Part shown: one piece after another, positions 1-5,819 of the stretch
Numbering within the stretch: position 1 is the first letter of the stretch
Layout of the letters: each line of letters opens with the position of its first letter
NCBI GenBank assembly: GCA_016297805.1
Contig: JAEDFX010000119.1
Location: 1 to 6,361, forward strand
Direction of reading: 5' to 3'
Length of the DNA: 6,361 nt
Origin: Treponema sp.
GTDB lineage: Bacteria; Spirochaetota; Spirochaetia; Treponematales; Treponemataceae
The notes under the pieces: model-generated
Told to the model about the DNA's origin: nothing
The model's input: only the letters and a program-made list of their open reading frames with translations
Databases searched by the model: none
Made by a program: the position numbers and the translations under genes

Positions 1-1
1 A

Positions 2-397
2 ATTGCCCTGCGACTTATAAAAGAAGTTTGTGAAAATCTAAAAGGCGACATCTATTTTTTTAGCCGGGATAAATTGCAAAAAAAATACAAAAGTCAGGCA
101 CAAATAGAATCTCTTTTCCAAAATTTTGAGCGCTATTCCCAAAAAGAGCTGCCTGCAAACTGGAAAAAAATCCATGATGATTTACTAAAAAAAATTTTCA
201 CACCGCAATATCAATACCAGTGGCATATTCTTGAACTTCCACCAGAAAATAGGGATTTAATTGAAGCAGTTACAGAAATCATAAAATATTCAAAAGGTAA
301 AATTCTGAAGGTAGAAGGATATAAAATCGCAATTCAAGAAAATTACATTTCAGATTTTGAAAGAACCTTGCGCAACATGGGATTTACGGTAATTTAA
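2..397 (+). CDS. 3' end of an unrecognised protein gene (5' end outside the window)
   Basis: The reading frame is open from base 2 to the TAA at 395-397, giving at least 131 residues. A TTG at 74 could be read as a start, but the frame continues unbroken to the window edge with the same hydrophilic, Lys/Glu-rich character, and no ribosome binding site precedes base 74. I therefore read this as the C-terminal part of a longer protein. The visible part is soluble, with no membrane segment or signal peptide, and is predicted by eye to be mostly helical. It ends in a small alpha/beta-looking stretch (KILKVEGYKIAIQENY, then FERTLRNMGFTVI). I do not recognise the family. The tail loosely resembles a helicase-associated or other nucleic-acid-binding C-terminal domain, which is only a guess. 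It is transcribed towards the XRE gene, and only 68 bases separate the two converging stops. An A8 run at 78-85 lies in the coding frame. Confidence 0.7.
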   Translation: MALRLIKEVCENLKGDIYFFSRDKLQKKYKSQAQIESLFQNFERYSQKELPANWKKIHDDLLKKIFTPQYQYQWHILELPPENRDLIEAVTEIIKYSKGKILKVEGYKIAIQENYISDFERTLRNMGFTVI

Positions 398-436
398 TGT
401 AAAAAGAATCGTGATAAATTCATAACAAAGTTTAAC

Positions 437-447
437 GGCAGTCTCCC
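437..447. repeat. Left copy of an 11-bp direct repeat (half of a terminator hairpin)
   Basis: GGCAGTCTCCC occurs here and again at 5645-5655. In the right copy it forms the left arm and loop side of a strong hairpin terminator. Here the matching right arm (ACTGCC) is absent, so this is a half hairpin. It lies in the 68-base gap between the converging stops of the left partial gene and the XRE gene, where a terminator would be expected. The two copies enclose the regulator, mod and res. The match is short and could be chance or a commonly used terminator arm in this genome. Confidence 0.45.
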
Positions 448-465
448 GCAACGCCCCAAATTTAC

Positions 466-828
466 TTATATTTTAGTGCCATTATAATCCGGATGTGCAT
501 CCGCAAGAGATTGGGCCAGCTGACAAACTGTTTTTTGCTGATAAACAGGCAGATTTTCACAGTCATTTAGCAATTGGTGGTATTTAGAATACAGTTCCCG
601 ATTTTGAGCCTTGGAAGAATCTCGGAGGAAGAGATCTGCTGGGTGAACGGATAGGGCGGTTGCAATACGAAAGACCAAATCAATAGAAGGTGAAGCTTTC
701 CCAGATTCCACATTGCCAATTTGACCATTAGAACTATCTGCCTGAATTGCCAGCTCTGATTGTGACCATCCTTTTTGTTCCCTGTAATACTTCAAATTCT
801 TTCTGAATTCGGCACTATAATCTTCCAT
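466..828 (-). CDS. XRE-family (Cro/CI-type) helix-turn-helix transcriptional regulator, probable controller of the R-M locus
   Basis: The gene encodes a 120-residue cytosolic DNA-binding protein. Residues 8-68 form a standard five-helix XRE domain. The HTH is visible as WSQSELAIQADSS (residues 21-33) followed by the recognition helix NGQIGNVESGK (34-44), then the typical SPSIDLVFRIATAL and the closing VHPADLF. The remaining 50 residues form a charged, probably helical tail without a recognised enzyme motif. This makes the protein longer than classical R-M controller proteins of roughly 80-100 residues. The ATG at 826-828 is the first start in frame and has only a weak ribosome binding site (TAAAG-like). 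The gene is divergent from mod, and the shared gap carries ACTTTAT/ATAAAGT palindromic half-sites overlapping its own promoter, so autorepression is likely. A role in timing mod/res expression is inferred from position. It could also be an unrelated regulator that happens to sit next to mod. Confidence 0.88.
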   Translation of the reverse strand: MEDYSAEFRKNLKYYREQKGWSQSELAIQADSSNGQIGNVESGKASPSIDLVFRIATALSVHPADLFLRDSSKAQNRELYSKYHQLLNDCENLPVYQQKTVCQLAQSLADAHPDYNGTKI

Positions 829-837
829 ATACTTTAG

Positions 838-865
838 TTTACAAGTAATACGATAAAAATATTCT
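838..865 (+). promoter_or_regulatory. Weak candidate promoter for mod-res
   Basis: TTTACA at 838-843 and TATTCT at 860-865 are separated by 16 bases and point towards mod. The -10 box matches consensus at only 4 of 6 positions. A better -10 (TATAAT, 866-871) lies just downstream but would leave a 22-base spacer. If either is used, the half-site cluster lies at or after the transcription start, so a bound regulator could block RNA polymerase. No other convincing plus-strand promoter is visible in the gap. Confidence 0.25.
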
Positions 866-892
866 TATAATATAAAGTGATTTAAATATCAA
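864..892 (-). promoter_or_regulatory. Sigma70-type promoter of the XRE regulator gene
   Basis: On the minus strand a -35 box TTGATA (plus positions 887-892) is followed by a 17-base spacer and a -10 box TATAAG (864-869). Transcription would start near 857 and leave a 5' leader of roughly 28 bases before the ATG at 828. One regulator half-site (ATAAAGT, 872-878) lies inside the spacer, and the main palindrome abuts the upstream edge of the -35 box. That layout fits repression. Confidence 0.6.
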
Positions 893-931
893 ACTTTATG
901 TGATAAAGTAATTACAAGGGAGATACTTTAT
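872..931. promoter_or_regulatory. Operator-like array of four ACTTTAT/ATAAAGT half-sites
   Basis: Four exact 7-base half-sites lie in the divergent gap: ATAAAGT at 872-878, ACTTTAT at 893-899, ATAAAGT at 903-909 and ACTTTAT at 925-931. The middle two form a perfect 17-bp palindrome, ACTTTATGTGATAAAGT (893-909). Like-oriented half-sites are 31 and 32 bases apart, close to three helical turns. A shorter ACTTTA at 831-836 sits next to the regulator start codon. XRE proteins bind as dimers to such inverted repeats. I infer that the adjacent regulator binds here, in analogy with controller-protein boxes of R-M systems. Confidence 0.55.
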
Positions 932-936
932 ATTTT

Positions 937-940
937 AAGG
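937..940 (+). promoter_or_regulatory. mod: Ribosome binding site of mod (AAGG)
   Basis: AAGG lies 9 bases before the ATG at 950 and supports that start. A stronger Shine-Dalgarno-like AGGGAG at 917-922 is 27 bases from the ATG, too far to serve it directly. The reading frame is open upstream, but the only codon at a suitable distance from AGGGAG is an ATT at 932, so I keep the ATG. Confidence 0.5.
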
Positions 941-949
941 CTAATAAAA

Positions 950-2878
950 ATGTCGGATACAATCTTTCAAATTACAGAAAAAGTACTTACAGAATCAGGA
1001 AAATTTACCTCTGCAGATGGTAAATTATTACGCAACCTTGTTTTAGAAAATGCAGAAAAAATGAATCCGGAGCTTCTCTCTGTTTTAATAAAAAATGATG
1101 CTACAAAGAAAGCATATTTTACAGAAGTTGATAGCATTCAGGTTTTTGACAAAGTAAAATTCAGCTGGATTATTCAGAATAAAGAATTTCTTCCTGACAG
1201 TTATACCCGTTATAAAAATAAAATCGGACTTACAAATTCCCGTGGAGAATTTATTTCTGCCAGCAATGATGTTGAGCTGGTTTTTCCGTACAAAGACTGC
1301 ATCCTCGAAGGCGGGCAGACAAAGGAAGATCAAAAAAACAATGAAATTTTCTACAACGAAACTTTAGCACCTGACCAGGTTTCAAATCTTCTTGCCCCAA
1401 AGGCTTTCTGCAATGCAAAAAAATATGACAAAGACGGTGTTCATGAAATTACACAAATTACTGATGAAGATAATTTGATTATCAAAGGAAATAATTTACT
1501 GGCGCTGAGTAGTTTGCTGGAGAGATATAGAGGGAAGGTAAAGTGCATTTATATTGATGTTCCTTATAACACAGGTAGCGATTCTTTTGGTTACAATGAC
1601 AGATTTAATCATTCAACCTGGTTAACTTTTATGAAAAACCGTTTGGAACTAGCAAAAAAATTACTTCGTGATGATGGGTGCATTTTTGTTCAATGTGATG
1701 ATAATGAGCAGGCTTATTTGCAGGTATTAATGAATGAAATTTTTGATTTTATTCAAATAGTTGAAATTAAAATGAATGAAGGGGCAGCAAATGAATTTCA
1801 GAACCCTTTTATGCCTAAAAACTGTGAATATGGTCTTTTATATGCAAAAAATTATGAAAGCCGTAAATATAAACCTTTATGGGTAGAAAGAGATTACGAT
1901 AAAGCATATAACCAATTTGTAATCAATAAACATGAAACAACTGACTTTAGAAATTGGATTGTAAAATCAGTTAATGAAGTCATAAAAGAAAATAACATTA
2001 CAGAAAATGAAATAAATGATTTTGTAATAAAAAATTCAGATTGTATTTTTCAGGGAATTGGACCAAAGGGCCCCGGAGCTGGATTAAAAGCAGCTATGGA
2101 ACGTTCCAAAGAGAACGATTCTTGGGATATTTATGAAAGAGAAAATAAGGACCCTATTTATACATATCGTGGACGAATGGTTCGTTTCTATGAAAAGAAT
2201 ATCGGATTAGACAAAAAAGGAAAAAAAGTAATACTTAAAGAATTAGGTTCTCTTTGGAATGATATTAAAACAACAGGAATTGCTCCAGAGGGTGGAGTAA
2301 AATTAAAAAATGGTAAAAAACCTGAAGCATTACTTGAACGAATAATTGAAATGCTCACAGAACCTAATGAAATAGTCCTTGATTATCACCTTGGCTCAGG
2401 TACAACCGCTGCTGTTGCTCATAAAATGGGACGCCGATATATTGGTGTTGAACAACTTGATTATGGCGAAAATGATAGTGTTGTTCGTCTTCAAAAAGTC
2501 ATTGCAGGTGACCAAACAGGCATCTCCAAATCCCAGAACTGGCAGGGCGGTGGCTCCTTCGTCTACTGTGAACTCGCAAAATTAAACCAGAATTTTGTAG
2601 ACAAAATCCAATCATGCAAAAATGATGATGATATAAAATCTGTTACAGAAGAAATCTTAAAATCAGACTTTGTTTCAAGCAGGGTAAAACCATCTGACAT
2701 AAATACAAGTGCAAAAGAATATTCTGATCTCACTTTTGAAGAAAAACGGCAGCTGGCAATGGCCTTACTAGATAAAAATCAGCTTTATGTGAATAACAGC
2801 GAGCGAAAAGATCCAGACATGAAGCTTTCAGAAAATGACGTTAAATTTACTGAATCATTTTATGGAGCAAAAAAATGA
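950..2878 (+). CDS. mod: Type III restriction-modification system methyltransferase and specificity subunit Mod
   Basis: This 642-residue protein is close to the usual Mod length of about 640-650. Type III Mod methylates adenine N6 on one strand of a short asymmetric site using S-adenosylmethionine and supplies sequence recognition to the Mod-Res complex. The N-terminal 100 residues match the Mod N-terminal domain type. Next comes GNNLLAL, then motif IV at residues 203-206 (YIDVPYNTGSDSFGYND) and the Type III signature FNHSTWLTFMKNRLELAKKL. SAM-binding motif I comes late, at 478-486 (DYHLGSGTT), followed by GRRYIGVEQ. Motif IV before motif I defines the beta class. Residues from about 240 to 440 are the variable target-recognition region, with much lower G+C than the ends. 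Motif IV reads DVPY instead of the usual DPPY. The gene has no long simple repeat, only A6-A7 runs. It ends in ATGA shared with res. The recognition sequence cannot be read from the sequence. Confidence 0.96.
   Translation: MSDTIFQITEKVLTESGKFTSADGKLLRNLVLENAEKMNPELLSVLIKNDATKKAYFTEVDSIQVFDKVKFSWIIQNKEFLPDSYTRYKNKIGLTNSRGEFISASNDVELVFPYKDCILEGGQTKEDQKNNEIFYNETLAPDQVSNLLAPKAFCNAKKYDKDGVHEITQITDEDNLIIKGNNLLALSSLLERYRGKVKCIYIDVPYNTGSDSFGYNDRFNHSTWLTFMKNRLELAKKLLRDDGCIFVQCDDNEQAYLQVLMNEIFDFIQIVEIKMNEGAANEFQNPFMPKNCEYGLLYAKNYESRKYKPLWVERDYDKAYNQFVINKHETTDFRNWIVKSVNEVIKENNITENEINDFVIKNSDCIFQGIGPKGPGAGLKAAMERSKENDSWDIYERENKDPIYTYRGRMVRFYEKNIGLDKKGKKVILKELGSLWNDIKTTGIAPEGGVKLKNGKKPEALLERIIEMLTEPNEIVLDYHLGSGTTAAVAHKMGRRYIGVEQLDYGENDSVVRLQKVIAGDQTGISKSQNWQGGGSFVYCELAKLNQNFVDKIQSCKNDDDIKSVTEEILKSDFVSSRVKPSDINTSAKEYSDLTFEEKRQLAMALLDKNQLYVNNSERKDPDMKLSENDVKFTESFYGAKK
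2864..2878 (+). other. mod-res junction: ribosome binding site, A7 slippery heptamer and ATGA overlap
   Basis: GGAG (2864-2867) is 7 bases before the res ATG (2875) and is its ribosome binding site. Between them is an A7 run (2869-2875). In the mod frame it reads GCA AAA AAA TGA, an X XXY YYZ slippery heptamer directly before the mod stop. The mod stop TGA (2876-2878) overlaps the res ATG. The ordinary reading is translational coupling by termination and reinitiation. The heptamer also allows a -1 slip into the res frame without meeting a stop. Confidence 0.8.
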
Positions 2879-5490
2879 GCTGGTTATATGAAAAAATAGA
2901 CGCTGCAAAACAATTTGGTGCATATAAGGAGATTCCTCAATTTATCAAGGATAATCTGAATCAGACTTTTGAAGTCCGTCCATATCAGGAAGAGGCATTA
3001 AAAAATTTTATCACCTATTATGAAAATCCAACAATGTATGCCGGAAAAAACATCCATACACTTTTTCACATGGCTACAGGTTCTGGTAAGACTTTTATAA
3101 TGGCATGTGTAATTCTTTATCTTTATTCAAAAGGCTATAGAAATTTTCTGTTTTTTGTAAATTTAAGTCAGGTTGTAAAAAAGACAATTGATAATTTTTT
3201 AAATCCTGCAAGTTCCAAATATCTTTTTGCCCAGGAAATAAATATAGATGGAAAAACTGTACACATAAATCAGGTTTCCAATTTTCAGGAATGTAATCCT
3301 GATGATATAAATATTCTTTTTGATACAACTGCAGGACTTCATTCTGATATGACTCTCATAAAAGAAAATTCAGTCAGCATAGAAGATTTTTTAACAGATA
3401 AAACAGTTTTAATTGCAGATGAAGCCCATCATTTAAATACATCTACACTTTCTACAAAGGAACAGGATGATGAGCATTCATGGGAAATCACAATCAAAAA
3501 AATCCGTGAATCAAACATTGAAAACATCATGCTGGAATTTACTGCTACTTGCGATATTGGAAATCCTTTAATTAAAGAAAAATACGAAGACAAAATCATT
3601 TTTGACTACAATCTTGCAAAATTCAGAGCAGATAAATATTCAAAAGATATTTTTACTTTACGAAGTGATTTTGACCAAACAAAAAATGGTCGTATATATC
3701 GTTCACTTCAGGCAATGATTGTCAGCCAATATAAGCTAAAACGATTCCAGGAATTAAAATTAAATGTAAAACCTGTAATTCTTTTTAAATCAAAAACAAT
3801 TAAGGAAAGTGAACAGAACAAAATAGATATTCTTGAATCTCTGAAAAACCTAACAGAAGAAGATATAAATCAGATTCGTATTTCATCAAGCAATAATGAA
3901 TTAATGAAAAATATTTTTTCATATTTCAACGAAAGGAATATTTCTGATAGTTCTCTTGTTACTGAATTAAAACTTTCGTTTAATGAAGATGTTTGTATTG
4001 ATGTAAATGACAACACACAGGCAGATACTAATCAGTTATTAGTTAATTCTCTAGAAGACGAACAGAATCCTTATAGAATGTTATTTGAAGTCAAAAAGTT
4101 AGATGAAGGCTGGGATTGTCTTAATCTTTTTGATATTGTCCGCCTTTATGAAACAAACGATTCTAAAAATATGAAGCCTGGAAAAGATACAACAAGTGAA
4201 GCTCAGCTTATAGGTCGAGGAGCTCGTTATTATCCATTTGAATATGAGGAAAAAGAAAAATATCAGCGAAAATTTGATAGCGATATTAATAATCCTTTTA
4301 GAATTTGTGAACAATTACACTATCATTGTGAAAATGACTCCAGATATATTTCTGTATTGAATGTTGCACTAAAAGAATATGGCATTACAGATGCTGATGA
4401 AGATCAAAAACTTACCGTTCATAATGACATAAAAAAAGAATTTCTTGATGAAGATTTGTATAAAAATGGATTTGTTTTTAGAAATAAGATTGTTAACAAA
4501 ACACATAGCTCTATTTCGGATATAACTGAAATAAAAGATGAATATGCCTATGATTTTACAGTTTCTGGAAGCATAACTACTAGTGTTTTCGATAATATAA
4601 ATACATCGGATAATACAAAAAATGAAAGTAAAACAATTAGAAAATCTATTTCTGAATTAATAACTGAATACAGTTATAACTTTGTATATTCTAATATGGC
4701 TTTTTACCCTGTATTTACTTTTGATTCCATAAAAAAACTGTTCCCAGCAGTAAATTCAATGAAGGAATTTATTACTGATGCAAAATATCTTGGTAATAAA
4801 TATATTTCGATTACAGTTTATGAAGAAACTCAAATATTTTGGACATGGGCATTAAAAAAAGTTTTTTCTGAGATTGCGAACAAATTGTCAGTTGAAAAAA
4901 GCAGTTGCAATGGTTCATACGAATTTGAAGCTGTAAAATTATGCGATATATTCAAAGCAGAAGGAACTGATAGAAATTATCCTAAAAATTCTTCCGAAGG
5001 TGATGGTAATTCTCAATCCTTCTGTAGCGATAATAATTTACGATATGAATTAACAAATAAAGATTGGTATGTTTATCAGGATAATTACGGAACAACAGAA
5101 GAAAAGAAATTTGTAAAATATTTTGCTCAGCAATGCATTCCAGAATTAGAGAAAAAATATTCAGAAATAAGACTTATTCGTAATGAATGTCAGGTTTCAA
5201 TTTATGATTTTAATAGTGGAAGAAAATTTGAACCAGATTATCTTTTATTCCTTAAAAACAAGGATTCGGGAGAATATGAATATAATCAGGTTTTTATTGA
5301 ACCAAAAGGTAAACATTTAATTGAGAATGATAAATGGAAAGAAGATTTTTTATTGCAACTGGAACAAAAATCAATTCCTGTAATTCAATTCAAATCTGAT
5401 TCAAAATACAAAATCTGGGGCCTGCATTTTTATTCAGAGGGAATAAGAGATAAAGAATTTAAAGAAGATATGGAAAATCTTTTTAATTAA
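2875..5490 (+). CDS. res: Type III restriction enzyme Res subunit (SF2 helicase/translocase with PD-(D/E)XK endonuclease)
   Basis: This 871-residue protein is somewhat short for Res, which is usually about 870-1000. Together with Mod it uses ATP hydrolysis to move or switch state on DNA, and it cuts about 25-27 bp from the site when two head-to-head unmethylated sites communicate. The helicase motifs are complete: RPYQEEAL near residue 35, Walker A ATGSGKT (67-73), Walker B DEAHH (182-186), motif III TAT (223-225), motif V KLDEGWD (408-414), and motif VI QLIGRGAR (444-451) with R448 and R451. The C-terminal nuclease shows FEPDYLLF (D788) and IEPKGKHL (E809, K811), the PD...ExK active site. 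The ATG at 2875 overlaps the mod stop by four bases and has GGAG 7 bases upstream. The gene is strongly AT-rich and ends in TAA (5488-5490). All key residues are present, so the enzyme is predicted to be active. Confidence 0.96.
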   Translation: MSWLYEKIDAAKQFGAYKEIPQFIKDNLNQTFEVRPYQEEALKNFITYYENPTMYAGKNIHTLFHMATGSGKTFIMACVILYLYSKGYRNFLFFVNLSQVVKKTIDNFLNPASSKYLFAQEINIDGKTVHINQVSNFQECNPDDINILFDTTAGLHSDMTLIKENSVSIEDFLTDKTVLIADEAHHLNTSTLSTKEQDDEHSWEITIKKIRESNIENIMLEFTATCDIGNPLIKEKYEDKIIFDYNLAKFRADKYSKDIFTLRSDFDQTKNGRIYRSLQAMIVSQYKLKRFQELKLNVKPVILFKSKTIKESEQNKIDILESLKNLTEEDINQIRISSSNNELMKNIFSYFNERNISDSSLVTELKLSFNEDVCIDVNDNTQADTNQLLVNSLEDEQNPYRMLFEVKKLDEGWDCLNLFDIVRLYETNDSKNMKPGKDTTSEAQLIGRGARYYPFEYEEKEKYQRKFDSDINNPFRICEQLHYHCENDSRYISVLNVALKEYGITDADEDQKLTVHNDIKKEFLDEDLYKNGFVFRNKIVNKTHSSISDITEIKDEYAYDFTVSGSITTSVFDNINTSDNTKNESKTIRKSISELITEYSYNFVYSNMAFYPVFTFDSIKKLFPAVNSMKEFITDAKYLGNKYISITVYEETQIFWTWALKKVFSEIANKLSVEKSSCNGSYEFEAVKLCDIFKAEGTDRNYPKNSSEGDGNSQSFCSDNNLRYELTNKDWYVYQDNYGTTEEKKFVKYFAQQCIPELEKKYSEIRLIRNECQVSIYDFNSGRKFEPDYLLFLKNKDSGEYEYNQVFIEPKGKHLIENDKWKEDFLLQLEQKSIPVIQFKSDSKYKIWGLHFYSEGIRDKEFKEDMENLFN

Positions 5491-5504
5491 TACAGTTCTC
5501 ATTA

Positions 5505-5576
5505 TCAATTTTCAGACCCTGACGGACTATAATATCTTACATAATCAATCTGATAGTCATGTTTTTCAGTGTCTGA
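5505..5576 (-). pseudogene. Possible 3' remnant of a secreted glycoside hydrolase-like gene
   Basis: On the minus strand, 23 sense codons end at a TGA (5505-5507). They encode SDTEK followed by HDYQIDYVRYYSPSGSEN. The stretch YQIDYVRYY closely resembles the C-terminal beta strand of GH16-type beta-glucanases and related jelly-roll carbohydrate enzymes, which often end in a motif like (M/Q)xVDYVRVYQ. Reading upstream, a TGA at 5577-5579 closes the frame. No start or body is present, and a terminator follows shortly after. If real, it is the residue of a gene truncated when the neighbouring DNA was rearranged. The stretch is short and the likeness is from memory, so chance cannot be excluded. 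Confidence 0.35.
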
Positions 5577-5638
5577 TCAGTCAACAGCATTTTTCCTGAT
5601 AAGAAACAGTCTTTTGATTAACTGTAAATAAGTTTATA

Positions 5639-5674
5639 AAACAAGGCAGTCTCCCACAGGAAACTGCCTTGTTT
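5639..5674. terminator. Strong hairpin terminator, 12-bp perfect stem
   Basis: AAACAAGGCAGT (5639-5650) pairs perfectly with ACTGCCTTGTTT (5663-5674). After a C/A mismatch, a further TCC/GGA pairing closes on a CACA loop. The A-rich outer left arm and T-rich outer right arm make it workable in both directions. On the plus strand it would end mod-res transcripts. On the minus strand it would be a second stop behind aspS. Its left arm contains the 11-base repeat also found at 437-447. Confidence 0.75.
5645..5655. repeat. Right copy of the 11-bp direct repeat GGCAGTCTCCC
   Basis: This copy lies within the left half of the complete hairpin at 5639-5674 and matches 437-447 exactly. The two copies flank the regulator-mod-res block in the same orientation, about 5.2 kb apart. 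Confidence 0.45.
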
Positions 5675-5697
5675 ATTATTCTTCTACATCATAACAA

Positions 5698-5729
5698 CGT
5701 CGCTCGCAAGTCTCGCTCCGAGCCGATTT
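5698..5729. repeat. GC-rich repeat-like intergenic segment with small hairpin
   Basis: A segment rich in CGCTCG, CTCGCTC and CGAGCC stands out from the AT-rich surroundings. GCTCG (5702-5706) can pair with CGAGC (5719-5723), and CTCG/CGAG pairing within it is an alternative. It directly precedes the long hairpin at 5730-5785 and may form one unit with it. The look is that of a dispersed intergenic repeat element. Only one copy is visible here, so this is inference. Confidence 0.35.
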
Positions 5730-5785
5730 ATCGATGAACCTAAAAAAGCTTGCTGTCGCAACCTTTTTTTTAACGGTTCTTCGAT
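5730..5785. terminator. Long bidirectional hairpin terminator downstream of aspS and res
   Basis: The outer arms ATCGATGAACC (5730-5740) and GGTTCTTCGAT (5775-5785) pair at 10 of 11 positions. The inner arms AAAAAAG (5742-5748) and CTTTTTT (5763-5769) pair perfectly. After a C/C mismatch, TTGC (5750-5753) pairs with GCAA (5758-5761) around a TGTC loop. The A-run on one side and T-run on the other give a U-tract on either strand. It sits about 35 bases past the aspS stop and is the natural aspS terminator. It is also a backstop for res transcription. Confidence 0.75.
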
Positions 5786-5819
5786 TATAGGCATGTGCAA
5801 ATCCTTAAACTGCAGCTCA

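Larger units (their letters stand above)
5491..5819. other. Convergent intergenic region between res and aspS (no intact gene)
   Basis: These 329 bases separate the converging stops of res and aspS. They contain a short coding remnant on the minus strand, two hairpin terminators and a GC-rich repeat-like segment, each listed separately. An isolated TATAAT at 5528-5533 lacks a -35 box. A weak 5-bp inverted repeat (ACAGT 5606-5610, ACTGT 5621-5625) lies before the first terminator. No tRNA or CRISPR structure is seen. Confidence 0.75.

Noticed and set aside
74..76. TTG at 74 as the true start of the left gene
   Set aside because: The frame stays open to base 2, there is no Shine-Dalgarno sequence before it, and the upstream codons look like ordinary coding sequence (RLIKEVCENLKGDIYFFSRD).
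1085..1333. Minus-strand open frame inside mod (82 codons)
   Set aside because: It lies antisense within the conserved Mod N-terminal domain, has no ribosome binding site and shows no family resemblance. It is a shadow of mod.
2213..2227. A6-GG-A7 runs in mod as a phase-variation switch
   Set aside because: Phase-variable mod genes usually carry long di- to penta-nucleotide repeats or longer homopolymers. Short A runs are expected in an AT-rich, Lys-rich gene, and similar ones occur elsewhere (1417-1423 and 78-85).
2379..2585. Plus-strand out-of-frame open frame across Mod motif I (68 codons)
   Set aside because: The sequence is low-complexity and the real frame here carries the SAM-binding motif, so it is an overlap artefact.
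3095..3328. Minus-strand open frame inside res (77 codons)
   Set aside because: It is antisense to the helicase domain between Walker A and Walker B and has no independent coding signal.
4099..4314. Minus-strand open frame inside res with a hydrophobic Phe/Ile-rich stretch (71 codons)
   Set aside because: The apparent membrane segment is the complement of a Lys/Glu-rich coding stretch around helicase motifs V-VI. It is an artefact of composition.
950..5490. BREX, Type I or Type ISP defence system instead of Type III
   Set aside because: There is no separate specificity subunit, no PglX/PglZ/BrxC genes and no fused single chain in the primary frame. The beta-class Mod motif order plus a separate SF2 helicase with a C-terminal PD...EPK nuclease is diagnostic of Type III.
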